Both the position numbers and the translations under genes were made by a program. Below, in pieces: positions 25,428-34,912 of a stretch of DNA of 64,000 bases. The stretch lies in NCBI GenBank assembly GCA_029212365.1, contig JARGOC010000012.1, positions 52,464-116,463 on the forward strand. Reading direction: 5' to 3'. The notes beneath the pieces are model-generated. The model was not told where the DNA came from. It saw nothing but the letters and a program-made list of their open reading frames with translations, and ran no database searches. The DNA comes from Roseovarius sp. (GTDB lineage: Bacteria > Pseudomonadota > Alphaproteobacteria > Rhodobacterales > Rhodobacteraceae). The stretch's first letter is position 1. Every line of letters starts with the position of its first letter.

Positions 25428-25946
25428 ATGGCCAGTCGAATTCCGCGAGGACACATCCAAGTGTTTGAACTCACGCCCGAAACGACCGAGGATTGCTGGG
25501 AGGTCGAAGCCCTCTATGACCTGTGCTTTGCGCCGGGGCGCGAGGCGCTGTCATCTTATCGGCTGCGAGACAATGTGCCGCCCGTGGCAGGCATGTGTCT
25601 GGTGGCGCGCGATGAGAGCAATATTCTGGCGGGGGCAATTCGGTTTTGGCCGGTGCGGATTGGGGACGCGCCTGCGCTGCTGCTGGGCCCGGTGGCCGTG
25701 CACCCCACATATCAAGGCGAGGGGCTGGGGGGATATCTGATCCTCGACAGTTTGGAACGTGCGGGCGAACAGGGCCATGCGCGGGTCATGCTGGTGGGGG
25801 ATGCGCCGTATTATGGCCGCTTTGGGTTTCACCGGCTGAGCGGGGTTCATATGCCGCCACCCACAAACCCGGATCGTGTTTTGGGGGCCTCATTGGCCCC
25901 GGATGCCTGGGCTGGCGTAAAGGGTGAGGTTACCCGCGACGCTTGA
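25428..25946 (+). CDS. GNAT-family N-acetyltransferase
   Basis: 172 residues. Motif A, LLGPVAVHPTYQGEGLGGYLI, holds the acetyl-CoA pyrophosphate loop (Q/RxxGxG/A). The C-terminal GDAPYYGRFGFHRL is typical of the YhbS-like subgroup. The substrate is unknown. It lies upstream of and in the same direction as the EcsC-like gene, with a 57-base gap. The N-terminal part (FELTPETTEDCWEVEALYDLCF) is the expected first strand and helix. Confidence 0.88.
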   Translation: MASRIPRGHIQVFELTPETTEDCWEVEALYDLCFAPGREALSSYRLRDNVPPVAGMCLVARDESNILAGAIRFWPVRIGDAPALLLGPVAVHPTYQGEGLGGYLILDSLERAGEQGHARVMLVGDAPYYGRFGFHRLSGVHMPPPTNPDRVLGASLAPDAWAGVKGEVTRDA

Positions 25947-26003
25947 AATTTGGCCCGCTTGCCCCGATCTTGGGATATATGCACCCCAAAGATTTGAGGC
26001 CCC

Positions 26004-26771
26004 ATGGAACTGCTTGATGCTCCGATTAGCAAGGATACCACCGACCAGAGGCTGGATGCTCTGGTGCGTCGCCACGCAAAGGCGGGTAATGCGGGTATCC
26101 AACTGCTGAACCTGATTGGCGGGCAAGCTGAAAACCTGTTGGACCGCTTGCCAGCGGATATGCGTGCGCGCCTTGGTGAGGGTGCAGAGCAAGCGCTGAC
26201 TTTGGCAATGGGGGCTGCGCAGCGCTCACGCGGGGTGGTGGGCGAACAACCGGGATGGCTTAGCCGGGCGGTGACCACGGCCATGGGGGCGGTCGGTGGG
26301 TTTGGCGGGCTGCCAAGCGCCATGGCTGAACTGCCTGTGACCACAACCATTTTGCTGCGCGCCATTCAGGACGTGGCGTGCGAACACGGCTTTGATTCCT
26401 CCGAGGAAAGTGTGCAATTTGATTGCATCCAGATATTTGCAGCCGCCGGGCCCCTGGGCCAGGATGATGGTGCCGATCTGGCCTTTCTGGGCACGCGGGT
26501 CACAGTGACCGGGGCGGCTGTACAAAGCCTGATCGCCAAAGTGGCCCCACGTTTGGCCACGGTTTTGGGGCAAAAACTGGCGACCCAGGCGGTGCCAGTA
26601 TTGGGGGCTGCTGCAGGGGCGGCTACGAATTACGCCTACACCAGCTACTATCAACAGATGGCCCATGTGCATTTTGGTCTGCGCCGTCTGGCAGTTGATG
26701 CGGGGCAAGATCACACAGCTCTGGTCGATGAATTTCGCAAGCGTGCAGCGGTGCCGGTGAAGCGGGCGTAA
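26004..26771 (+). CDS. EcsC family protein
   Basis: 255 residues. Helical segments with Gly/Ala-rich stretches (MGAVGGFGGLPSAMAELPVTTTILLRAIQDVA) and the C-terminal GAAAGAATNYAYTSYYQQMAHVHF are characteristic of EcsC-like proteins, named after a Bacillus ABC-transporter-linked gene. Biochemical function is unknown. Hydrophobic stretches suggest membrane association. It ends 13 bases before the convergent ptsP stop, leaving no room for a separate terminator. Confidence 0.82.
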   Translation: MELLDAPISKDTTDQRLDALVRRHAKAGNAGIQLLNLIGGQAENLLDRLPADMRARLGEGAEQALTLAMGAAQRSRGVVGEQPGWLSRAVTTAMGAVGGFGGLPSAMAELPVTTTILLRAIQDVACEHGFDSSEESVQFDCIQIFAAAGPLGQDDGADLAFLGTRVTVTGAAVQSLIAKVAPRLATVLGQKLATQAVPVLGAAAGAATNYAYTSYYQQMAHVHFGLRRLAVDAGQDHTALVDEFRKRAAVPVKRA

Positions 26772-26784
26772 GGTTAGAGCGCCC

Positions 26785-29028
26785 TCACAACTTGCCACGC
26801 AGATAATCCAACACCACCGGGCGCACAGTTTGATCGCCACGATCGCGGGCAGCGTAGATGATCTCGCGCAGCTCATCCAAATTTGACCGGCGCAACACCG
26901 ATTTCACCGGTCCGATTGAGGCCGGGCGCATGGATAATGTCCGCAAGCCGATGGCGGCAAAACAGGCCGCTTCAACCGGGCGGCCGGCATCCTCGCCACA
27001 AAAGGACAGGGGGGTGCCGGTGGCCTCGCATCGCTGGACGATTTGCTCCAGAAAGCTCAGGAAACTGACATTCAGGGTGTCATAGCGCCGTCGTACGCGC
27101 TCATTCTCGCGGTCGGCAGCAAAGAAGAACTGTTTTAAGTCATTGCCACCAATGGATAAAAACCCAACGTCCTCAAAGAATTTTTCAGGTGCATAGGCCA
27201 AAGAGGGTGTCTCAAGCATTGCGCCGACTTCCAGTGAGGCGGGCAGGGGGTGGCCCAGAACTTTCTCGCGCGCAATGGCCTTGTCCAACTCGGCGCAGGC
27301 GTCTGCATATTCCTCCAGCTGGGCCACGAAAGGAAACATCACCGTTAACGGGCGGCCCTTTGCGGCGCGCAACAACGCCTGCAATTGCATCCGCATCACA
27401 CCGGGTTTGTCCAGGCCCACACGAATAGCGCGCCAGCCCATTGCAGGGTTCGGCTCGTCATTGGGTTTCATATAGGGCAGCACCTTGTCTGACCCGATAT
27501 CAAGCGTGCGAAACACCACGCGCTTGCCCTGGGCGGCATCCATCACCCGTGAATACAGCTCGCTCAGTTCAGCGCGTTTGGGCATCTGGTTGCGGACCAG
27601 AAATTGCAGCTCGGTGCGAAACAAGCCAACACCCTCGGCAGAGGAGCTTTCCAGGCTGGGCAGATCGGCCATAAGGCCTGCGTTCATATGCAGCTCTATG
27701 CGGGTGCCATCCAGGGTTTGGGCCGGTTTGTCGCGGATCGAGGTATAGCGTTCCTGTGCCTGAGCCTGCATCGCCATCTTGTCACGAAAGGCGCTGATCA
27801 CAGTGTCTTCGGGGCGCAGATGCACCACGCCCTGATCGCCATCCACCAGCACAAAATCACCATTCAGTGCTTCGGTGGTCACGCGGTTTGCATGGATCAC
27901 CAACGGAATGGCCAGCGCGCGCGCCACGATGGCCGCATGTGAGCCGACAGAGCCTTCTTCCAATACGATCCCTTTGAGGTTGCGGCCATAATCCAGCAGT
28001 TCTGCAGGACCAATGTTGCGGGCAACCAGAATGGGATCAGGGGGCATTTCCGCCCCGGTTTGCGAGCCTTGACCCGTCAGAATGCGCAGCAGCCGGTTGG
28101 AGAGATCATCCAAATCATGCAGCCGGTCGCGCAGATAATTATCGCTGACCTGGCTCATGCGGGATCGTGCTGTGCTTTGTTCTTTTTCCACGGCGGATTC
28201 TGCGCTCAGGCCGCGGCCAATGTCTTCTTCGATGCGCCGCATCCAGCCTTTGGAATTGGCAAACATCCGGTAGGCTTCCAACACCTGAAGCTGATCTTTG
28301 TCGCCTCCTTTGGCAGAGAAAAGCATCTTGTCCACGCCGACGCGCAATTCTTCGACGGCCTCATTCAGGCGGTCGAGCTCGCGGGCTGGATCGTCGGCAA
28401 AGGGATTGGTGACCACCACGCGTGGTTCGTGCAGCCAGACATGACCACGCGCCGCCCCTTCCTGGCCGGTGGCCCCGTGAAACAATACCGGCTGCTGATG
28501 GCGGGCTGACAGGGCTGCGCCCTCGCCGACAAAGGCCCCCAGTTCGGTCATCTCAGCCAGCACCATGGCCGCCACCTCGGTGACATAGACCTCTTCTTCG
28601 GAATACTGTCGCGCCTCTTTGGATTGCACGACCAATACGCCCAACATCTCACCCAGCCGTTGCAATGGCACGCCCAGAAACGAAGAATAGGCTTCCTCGC
28701 CGGTTTCCGGCATGAAGCGGAATCCATGCGCGCCGGGTGCGTCATCAGTGTTCATGATCTCGCCAGTGCGGGCCACACGGCCCACAAGGCCCTCGCCCAG
28801 ACGCATACGGGTTTCGTGCACCGCTTCGGGGTTCAGGCCGCGCGTCGCGCACAGCTCCAGCGTATCAGAGTCACGAAACAGGTAGATCGAGCACACATCC
28901 GAGTGCATTTCTTCGGCAATCAATTGTGTGATTTGATCCAGCCGGGTTTGGCCGCCAGCATCCTCTGCCATGACCTCACGCAAGCGGCCAAGCAGTTTTC
29001 GGCTGTCTGTTTCGCGTGTCGTGGACAT
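26785..29028 (-). CDS. ptsP: PTS-Ntr enzyme I, phosphoenolpyruvate-protein phosphotransferase
   Basis: 747 residues from the ATG at 29028, with AGGGA upstream. The domain order is GAF (about 20-160), the EI N-terminal HPr-interacting region, the swivelling phospho-His domain with GSVGSHAAIVARAL (active His), and a C-terminal TIM-barrel with FRTLDIGSDK and the catalytic Cys in LSFCGEDAGRP. It starts the nitrogen-related phosphotransfer chain from PEP to NPr and EIIA-Ntr; the GAF domain of homologues senses glutamine. lysC lies directly upstream on the same strand, a linkage conserved in alphaproteobacteria. Confidence 0.93.
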   Translation of the reverse strand: MSTTRETDSRKLLGRLREVMAEDAGGQTRLDQITQLIAEEMHSDVCSIYLFRDSDTLELCATRGLNPEAVHETRMRLGEGLVGRVARTGEIMNTDDAPGAHGFRFMPETGEEAYSSFLGVPLQRLGEMLGVLVVQSKEARQYSEEEVYVTEVAAMVLAEMTELGAFVGEGAALSARHQQPVLFHGATGQEGAARGHVWLHEPRVVVTNPFADDPARELDRLNEAVEELRVGVDKMLFSAKGGDKDQLQVLEAYRMFANSKGWMRRIEEDIGRGLSAESAVEKEQSTARSRMSQVSDNYLRDRLHDLDDLSNRLLRILTGQGSQTGAEMPPDPILVARNIGPAELLDYGRNLKGIVLEEGSVGSHAAIVARALAIPLVIHANRVTTEALNGDFVLVDGDQGVVHLRPEDTVISAFRDKMAMQAQAQERYTSIRDKPAQTLDGTRIELHMNAGLMADLPSLESSSAEGVGLFRTELQFLVRNQMPKRAELSELYSRVMDAAQGKRVVFRTLDIGSDKVLPYMKPNDEPNPAMGWRAIRVGLDKPGVMRMQLQALLRAAKGRPLTVMFPFVAQLEEYADACAELDKAIAREKVLGHPLPASLEVGAMLETPSLAYAPEKFFEDVGFLSIGGNDLKQFFFAADRENERVRRRYDTLNVSFLSFLEQIVQRCEATGTPLSFCGEDAGRPVEAACFAAIGLRTLSMRPASIGPVKSVLRRSNLDELREIIYAARDRGDQTVRPVVLDYLRGKL

Positions 29029-29190
29029 GTCGGGTCTATCCCTGTTTGGTGTCCGTAACTCCCTGCGGACCGTACAGCTATAGATCATATACCGCGGGCA
29101 AGCGAAACGGAAAATAGGCTCGCCACCAGCGAAAGGCCCGTGATGTTCCTTTTGGGCGCGTATTTTGGGCCCAGGGCTGTTTTTTTAGGC

Positions 29191-30429
29191 CTAAGCCGTT
29201 TTTTCCAACTCGAACACATCATGCAGCGCTTGCACCGCCAGTTCCATGTATTTGCGATCAATCAACACCGAAATCTTGATTTCCGATGTGGCGATAACTT
29301 TGATGTTTACGCCTTCGTCTGACAGGGTTTTGAACATCTTGGCGGCCACGCCTGACTGGCTGCGCATGCCGATGCCCACAGCCGATACCTTGGCCACATC
29401 CGTGTCGGCAATCAGATCGTGATAGTTGATTTCGCCGCTTTCTTTGGCGCCATTCAATGCCTTTTCTGCCCGCTTTACCTGATCGGTCGGGCAGGAGAAG
29501 GTCATATCAGTGCGGCCTTCTTCGGCGATGTTCTGGATGATCATGTCTACGTTCACGCCTGCATCCGACAACGGCCCAAAAATGGCAGCGGCAATACCGG
29601 GGCGATCCGCGACCGACACCAGCGTCATTTTGGCTTCATCTCGGGAATAGGCGATGCCGCTCACTACATTTGATTCCACGATATCCTCCTCGTCGCAGAC
29701 CAGAGTCCCTGCGTTATCCGATTGTTCTTCGAAACTGCTCAGCACGCGCAGTTTAACATTGTATCGCATGGCCAATTCAACTGATCGGGTCTGCAACACT
29801 TTGGCCCCAAGCGAGGCGAGTTCCAGCATTTCCTCAAACGCGATCTTGTCGAGCTTGCGGGCCTTGGATGCGATGCGTGGATCTGTGGTATAGATCCCGT
29901 CCACATCGGTGTAGATATCGCAACGCTCAGCCTCAAACGCGGCGGCAAAGGCCACAGCGGTGGTGTCTGACCCGCCGCGCCCCAACGTGGTAATCCGGCC
30001 CTCGGGGCTGATGCCCTGGAAGCCCGCAACCACAGCCACGCGCATGCCATCGCCAAATTTGGCGTTGATGTTGTCGGTCGGAATTTCTTCGATCCGGGCA
30101 GCAGAATGGGCGCTGTTGGTTTTCAGAGGCACTTGCCAGCCTTGCCAGCTGCGCGCAGGCACGTCCATTTCTTGTAATGTCAGCGCCATCAGCCCTGCGG
30201 TCACTGTCTCACCCGATGACAGGATGGCATCATATTCGCGCGCGTCATACATGGGCGACGTTTCATTGACCCAACCTACCAACTCATTGGTTTTGCCGGA
30301 CATTGCCGAAACGATGACAATGACATCATAGCCTTTGGCCACCTCAACGCCCACGCGTTTGGCCGCGCGGCGGATGCGGTCAATATTGGCCACTGAAGTG
30401 CCACCGAATTTCATAACAAGAACGGGCAT
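29191..30429 (-). CDS. lysC: Aspartate kinase
   Basis: 412 residues, the length of a monofunctional class II aspartokinase. The N-terminal KFGGTSV motif, the central GRGGSDTTAVAFAAA and TDVDGIYTTDPR define the kinase domain. The last 150 residues hold two ACT domains (VSVADRPGIAAAIFGPLSDAGVNVDMI and VGIGMRSQSGVAAKMFKTLSDEGVNI), so feedback inhibition by lysine and/or threonine is expected. It phosphorylates aspartate, the first step to Lys, Met, Thr and diaminopimelate. Confidence 0.95.
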   Translation of the reverse strand: MPVLVMKFGGTSVANIDRIRRAAKRVGVEVAKGYDVIVIVSAMSGKTNELVGWVNETSPMYDAREYDAILSSGETVTAGLMALTLQEMDVPARSWQGWQVPLKTNSAHSAARIEEIPTDNINAKFGDGMRVAVVAGFQGISPEGRITTLGRGGSDTTAVAFAAAFEAERCDIYTDVDGIYTTDPRIASKARKLDKIAFEEMLELASLGAKVLQTRSVELAMRYNVKLRVLSSFEEQSDNAGTLVCDEEDIVESNVVSGIAYSRDEAKMTLVSVADRPGIAAAIFGPLSDAGVNVDMIIQNIAEEGRTDMTFSCPTDQVKRAEKALNGAKESGEINYHDLIADTDVAKVSAVGIGMRSQSGVAAKMFKTLSDEGVNIKVIATSEIKISVLIDRKYMELAVQALHDVFELEKTA

Positions 30430-30539
30430 GGGGTGCGTCCTGATACCTTAGGTCGCGCGGGGTTTACGCGGCTGCGTGGCTGAGGGCAAGGGGCAAGCGC
30501 GTGCTCGACCCTGCCGAAGCCGTCCGAAGGAGCGTTAGT

Positions 30540-31193
30540 CTAGAAGGGATGTGCCTTCCCATCCCAGGTTTCAAAACAGCCGGTTGTGGCCAAGGACAGC
30601 TGCGCAAAGCGTGACTTCAGCCCGTCGGTGGCCTCATCAGCGCTGATGTCGGCACTGCCACCCCCCATATCGGTGCGCACCCAACCGGGGTGGTAAATCC
30701 CCACGGCAATGCCTTCAGGCCTTAGATCTGCTGCCAGATTCCGCCCGAGGTTCAGCACTGCCGCTTTTGATGCACGGTAGATATAGCTGCCACCGGGGGC
30801 CCGTTCATGGCTGGCCATCATACTGGAAATAATGGCGATTTTACTGGATTTTGCTGCACGCAGATTGGGCAACAGCGCCTGCACAGTGAGGAACACACCC
30901 ATCACATTTGTAGCAAAACTGTCGGCCCACATTTGCGCCGGATAGCCGCCGTCCAAAGACTGACCTTTGTCCAGATAGACCCCGGCATTGCAAATCAGCA
31001 GATCAATCGGCTGGCCTTTCAATTTGGCCGCCAAGGCGGTGTGTTGTGCAGGATCGGTCACATCCAATACCTCGCCCCCATTGGGGGTGCGGGCCGTGGC
31101 GGTGACAGTCGTGCCGTCACGCCGATATTTTTCGGCCAGAGACAAGCCAATCCCGCGATTGGCCCCGGTAATCAGCACATGCATCACGGGCAT
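30540..31193 (-). CDS. Short-chain dehydrogenase/reductase (SDR)
   Basis: 217 residues. The cofactor motif GANRGIGLSLAEKY (TGxxxGIG) is at the N-terminus, NAG is present as LLICNAGVYLD, and the catalytic Tyr/Lys appear as YIYRASKAA with an upstream Ser (ISSMM). It is somewhat shorter than the classical 250, resembling the CsgA/YciK-like compact SDRs. Substrate unknown. The start lies 4 bases from the stop of the DUF1178 gene, so the two are probably co-transcribed. Confidence 0.88.
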   Translation of the reverse strand: MPVMHVLITGANRGIGLSLAEKYRRDGTTVTATARTPNGGEVLDVTDPAQHTALAAKLKGQPIDLLICNAGVYLDKGQSLDGGYPAQMWADSFATNVMGVFLTVQALLPNLRAAKSSKIAIISSMMASHERAPGGSYIYRASKAAVLNLGRNLAADLRPEGIAVGIYHPGWVRTDMGGGSADISADEATDGLKSRFAQLSLATTGCFETWDGKAHPF

Positions 31194-31196
31194 CCT

Positions 31197-31628
31197 TTAG
31201 TTGGTTTTGCGCGTCGGGGTGAAGGGCAGGGGTGTCACCGGCACCCCATCTTCGATTAGCTTGCGCGCCTCTTCGGGCTTGGCCTCGCCAAAAATCGCGC
31301 GTTCAGGTGAGGTGCCGTCATGAATGTCTCGCGCTTCGCGGGCGAAGTTCATGCCGACATACTCCGAATTATCTTCAATCTTTTTGCGCAACTCGGCCAG
31401 CGCTTTTTCTGCCGGGTTGTCCGAGCCGGTCAATGTTGGAACAGGGGCCTCACCGCTGGATTTGCTATCGCTTACTTGCGGCGCCATCATGGCCTTTTCC
31501 AGCTCGGTTGACCCGCAAACTGCGCAGCTTACCAGTTTTGCCTTCAACAATTTGTCGAATGCATCAGAGGATTGAAACCAGCTGTCGAACCGGTGATCCT
31601 CGCTACATTTGAGGGTGAACTGAATCAT
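31197..31628 (-). CDS. DUF1178 family protein
   Basis: 143 residues. The N-terminal 50 residues are a zinc-ribbon-like segment (IQFTLKCSEDHRFDSWF, then VSCAVCGSTELEKAMMAP), followed by a linker and a helical C-terminal part with NFAREARDIHDGTSPERAIFG. This is the conserved shape of the DUF1178 family found across alphaproteobacteria, with no established function. It is the upstream partner of the SDR gene and sits 72 bases downstream of the Nudix gene on the same strand. Confidence 0.88.
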   Translation of the reverse strand: MIQFTLKCSEDHRFDSWFQSSDAFDKLLKAKLVSCAVCGSTELEKAMMAPQVSDSKSSGEAPVPTLTGSDNPAEKALAELRKKIEDNSEYVGMNFAREARDIHDGTSPERAIFGEAKPEEARKLIEDGVPVTPLPFTPTRKTN

Positions 31629-31700
31629 GGGATTAACCTAAGTGAACATGTTAGTTTACATAAACCATCGCTACCAGAGTTCAAGCAAGTGAACAAAGCC

Positions 31701-32177
31701 CTAACGCTTGAGCATGGCCGGATCGAACTTCAGCAAGATATGTGCAAGCTCAGGTTCGCTGACACGCGCCGCGGCTTGTTTCGGGCTGAACCACTTGCGC
31801 TTGCGCTGGCCCATTTCCGGAAATTTCTGCGCCAGTGATTTGACTTTGACCGCAAAGACCATCGCCACACACGGCAAGCCGCCTTCGCCATCAACAAACT
31901 TCTGGTAGGAATAAAGCCCCAAACTGCGAGAGCGCAGCGTGCCAATCACGCCGGCCTCTTCCCAGGCTTCGGTCATCGCGCTTTCGCCAGGGGTCTTGCC
32001 GTCCATTGGCCAGCCTTTGGGAATAATCCATCGTTTGGTTCTGCGGCTGGTGACAAGTAAAATCTCAGGCTTGCCCTTGGTGACACGATAGCACAGCGCA
32101 GCAAATTGCGTGCGTACGTCACGCTTGCTGCTGTCTTGCAGAAATATCGGTTCTTGCTGTGACGTTTGCACCGTCAT
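31701..32177 (-). CDS. Nudix hydrolase, DIPP-like
   Basis: 158 residues from the ATG at 32177 (GCAGGATC upstream); the longer reading frame to 32450 overlaps modA and is unlikely. The Nudix box reads GWPMDGKTPGESAMTEAWEEAGV, with the EAWEEAG core that binds Mg2+; Thr replaces the usual Arg of REUXEE. The RRTKRWIIPKGWP lead-in is typical of diphosphoinositol-polyphosphate or diadenosine polyphosphate hydrolases. It is divergent from modA. Confidence 0.88.
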   Translation of the reverse strand: MTVQTSQQEPIFLQDSSKRDVRTQFAALCYRVTKGKPEILLVTSRRTKRWIIPKGWPMDGKTPGESAMTEAWEEAGVIGTLRSRSLGLYSYQKFVDGEGGLPCVAMVFAVKVKSLAQKFPEMGQRKRKWFSPKQAAARVSEPELAHILLKFDPAMLKR

Positions 32178-32364
32178 GATCCTGCGCCCTTGGACTGCTC
32201 TATTGATTGGGCTTGTTATATGAATATGAGTTAAACTTTGTGCAAAATCCAGTCCGCTGTGGGCAGAAATGTGAAAATATGCGGAAACGAGGACAGTCTT
32301 CGACAGGTAAGGCAAACGGCGGAAATCCCTTGCGCCGGTTCGCACCTTGCTGAATACTTTGCTG
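32178..32364. promoter_or_regulatory. Divergent promoter region of Nudix and modABC
   Basis: 187 bases between two divergent starts. The AT-rich stretch at 32211-32236 contains TTATATGAATATGAG, an imperfect palindrome loosely like the TATA-type half-sites of molybdate-responsive ModE/Mop boxes. No clear -35/-10 pair was identified. Confidence 0.25.
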
Positions 32365-33126
32365 ATGCAGCGAATTTTTCGTACATTTGCAGTGGCTTGC
32401 GCCGTTATGTTTATGCACTCCTTGGCCGCGGCCGAGGAAAGGTTGACCATTTTTGCGGCTGCCTCGTTGAAGGGTGCACTGGATCAGGTGCTCGTCCTTT
32501 ATGATCGCCCTGTCACCGTATCCTATGGTGGCAGCGGGCTGATCGCGCGGCAAATTGCCTTAGGGGCGCCTGCTGATGTGGTGATCCTGGCCAATCAAAA
32601 CTGGATGGACTGGCTGATATCTCAGGGGCAATCAAAGATATTGATGGAGAAAGCACTTCTTGGAAATTCTTTGGTGATGATCGCCCCCATTGGGGCCGCG
32701 CCATTGGCTCAGGTGTCGCCAGATACGATGTCAGACAGGCTTGGCGATGGCCGCCTTGCGATTGGAATGACACAAAGTGTTCCCGCTGGGATTTACGCAC
32801 GCCAATGGTTGGAACGCTCCGGGCTTTGGCCGGAGTTGGAGCCGAGGTTGGCAGAAACGGATAATGTCCGCGCGGCTTTGGCTTTGGTGGCGCGCGGCGA
32901 GGCCCCTTTGGGGGTTGTCTATGGCAGTGATGCTCAGGCGGAGTCGGCTGTGCAGGTGGTGTATGAGATCCCGCCAAAGCTGCATGACCCGATTGTGTAC
33001 CCGATTGCTGTGATCGACAATAGCAACGCGGTGTTAGCCACTGATTTAGCAGAGTTTATGTCCAGTGCGCAGTCGATAGAAATCTTCGTTAATCACGGGT
33101 TTAGCCCGATGGAGCCTTCGCCATGA
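32365..33126 (+). CDS. modA: Molybdate ABC transporter substrate-binding protein
   Basis: 253 residues from the ATG at 32365; a TTG at 32347 in frame is less likely. A signal peptide (FRTFAVACAVMFMHSLAAA) is followed by the ModA opening TIFAAASLKGALDQV, whose Ser contacts the oxyanion, and by YGGSGLIARQIALGAPADVVI, the family signature. It binds molybdate or tungstate in the periplasm and delivers it to ModBC. The stop overlaps modB by ATGA, so translation is coupled. Confidence 0.93.
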   Translation: MQRIFRTFAVACAVMFMHSLAAAEERLTIFAAASLKGALDQVLVLYDRPVTVSYGGSGLIARQIALGAPADVVILANQNWMDWLISQGQSKILMEKALLGNSLVMIAPIGAAPLAQVSPDTMSDRLGDGRLAIGMTQSVPAGIYARQWLERSGLWPELEPRLAETDNVRAALALVARGEAPLGVVYGSDAQAESAVQVVYEIPPKLHDPIVYPIAVIDNSNAVLATDLAEFMSSAQSIEIFVNHGFSPMEPSP

Positions 33127-33815
33127 GCCTGCGCCCCGAGGAATGGGCCGCCCTTGTGCTGTCCCTCAAGGTTTCGCTCTGGGCGGTCGCGCTCAGCCTG
33201 CCGTTGGCGGTGTTGGTGGCGTATCTTTTGGCCCGGCGCGAGTTCCCAGGAAAAGGTTTGCTGAGCGCCGTTGTGCATGTGCCGCTTGTCTTGCCGCCCG
33301 TTGTAACGGGCTATTTGTTACTGCTGACATTCGGGCGCAACGGGGCTGTCGGTCGCTGGCTTGAGGATACGCTTGGTCTGGTGCTGGCATTTCGTTGGAC
33401 GGGGGCCGCGCTGGCGGCGGCTATCATGGGATTTCCGTTGATGGTCAGGGCAATACGCCTCGCAGTTGAAGCGGTCGATCCGCGATTGGAAGAGGCAGCC
33501 GCCACGTTGGGCGCGCCTCCTTTGGCGCGGTTTGTCTTTGTCACCTTGCCGTTGATTTCTCCAGGCATCCTGGCCGGGGCCGTGTTGGGATTTGCCAAGG
33601 CGATGGGGGAATTTGGGGCCACGATCACCTTTGTGGCCAACATTCCCGGCGAGACCCAGACCCTGCCTTCTGCGATCTATGCCTTCCTGCAGGTGCCCGG
33701 CGCCGAGACCGCGGCGATGCGGCTGGTCATATTGTCATTGGTGGTGGCGATCGGGGCCGTTGTGATGTCCGAATGGCTGTCAAAGCGGGTTGCCGCAAGG
33801 ATTGGGCGAACATGA
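33123..33815 (+). CDS. modB: Molybdate ABC transporter permease
   Basis: 230 residues with five or six membrane helices. The EAA loop that docks to the ATPase is EEAAATLGAPPLARFVFVTLPLISPGI (about 125-150). KAMGEFGATITFVANIPGETQTLP is characteristic of ModB. It overlaps modA and modC by 4 bases each (ATGA), so the three are expressed as one unit. It forms the inner-membrane channel for molybdate. Confidence 0.94.
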   Translation: MSLRPEEWAALVLSLKVSLWAVALSLPLAVLVAYLLARREFPGKGLLSAVVHVPLVLPPVVTGYLLLLTFGRNGAVGRWLEDTLGLVLAFRWTGAALAAAIMGFPLMVRAIRLAVEAVDPRLEEAAATLGAPPLARFVFVTLPLISPGILAGAVLGFAKAMGEFGATITFVANIPGETQTLPSAIYAFLQVPGAETAAMRLVILSLVVAIGAVVMSEWLSKRVAARIGRT

Positions 33816-34912
33816 AGATGCGCGTTGATCTGACCCAAACATATGGCGATTTCAAGTTGGACGTGGCCTTTGAAACAGGTCCGGGCGTAACGGCGATATT
33901 TGGCCCTTCGGGGTCAGGAAAAACAACTATTATCAAAATGATATCTGGCCTTATTCATCCAGATGAGGGTCGTGTGAGCATGGATGATACCGTGGTGTTG
34001 GACAGCACTAAGCGGCAATCTGTTGCAGTCCATAAGCGCCGCATTGGCTATGTGTTTCAGGATGGTCGGCTGTTTCCGCATCTCAGCGTCGCACGCAACA
34101 TCCGGTTTGGCGGGAGATTCACCAAAACACCGGGTGCGACGTCCGAGAGCAGCATTGTTGATCTGCTCGGCCTTGGGCCATTGATGCATCGTTTGCCCGG
34201 TGATTTGTCCGGAGGAGAACGTCAACGAGTGGCGCTTGCCCGCGCTCTGCTGACCTCGCCGCGATTGTTGTTGATGGACGAACCGTTGGCGGCTTTGGAT
34301 GGGCCACGCAAGGATGAGGTGCTGCCCTATCTTGAGGCGCTGCGTGATGAAACCGGTGTGCCGATCCTTTATGTCAGCCATTCGATAGATGAGGTTGCAC
34401 GGTTGGCCGAGCATCTGATCCTGCTTCGGGATGGTAAAATCATGCTGTCGGGGCCAACCCATGAATTGCTGAGCAAGCCCGAGGCGCTGCCCTTTGTGGG
34501 GGTGCGCGATGCGGGGTCTGTCTTGCACGCAACGGTGGTCAAGCATGACGCTGACGGTCTGTCACAACTGTCTATATCGGGCGGCACATTGGTGTTGCCG
34601 GGCATTGATGCCGATGTCGAAGAAACCCTTGTTATCAGGATATTAGCGCAAGATGTTCTCATCTCACTTGAGGAGCCAAAAGGGCTGTCGTCCCGCAATA
34701 TCCTGCCTGCGATGGTGATGTCTTTGCACAAAGGACATGGGCCCGGAGTGGCGGTTGCTTTGCAATTGGGCGAGGATACGTTGCTGGCGCGTGTCACTGC
34801 GCGCGCTGCGCAGGAGCTGCAATTGCGTCCGGGGTTGTCTTGCTATGCAATCGTCAAGGCCACTACCGTGCCGCGCAGCAGCATTGGACACATCAGAACC
34901 AAACCTATCTGA
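33812..34912 (+). CDS. modC: Molybdate ABC transporter ATP-binding protein
   Basis: 366 residues from the ATG at 33812, which overlaps the modB stop. Walker A is GPSGSGKTT, the Q-loop segment contains YVFQDGRLFPHLSV, the signature is LSGGERQRVALARAL and Walker B is LLLMDEPLAALD. The C-terminal 100 residues form a molybdate-binding (MOP/TOBE) domain, which in related transporters allows inhibition by internal molybdate. It energises ModAB. Confidence 0.94.
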   Translation: MKMRVDLTQTYGDFKLDVAFETGPGVTAIFGPSGSGKTTIIKMISGLIHPDEGRVSMDDTVVLDSTKRQSVAVHKRRIGYVFQDGRLFPHLSVARNIRFGGRFTKTPGATSESSIVDLLGLGPLMHRLPGDLSGGERQRVALARALLTSPRLLLMDEPLAALDGPRKDEVLPYLEALRDETGVPILYVSHSIDEVARLAEHLILLRDGKIMLSGPTHELLSKPEALPFVGVRDAGSVLHATVVKHDADGLSQLSISGGTLVLPGIDADVEETLVIRILAQDVLISLEEPKGLSSRNILPAMVMSLHKGHGPGVAVALQLGEDTLLARVTARAAQELQLRPGLSCYAIVKATTVPRSSIGHIRTKPI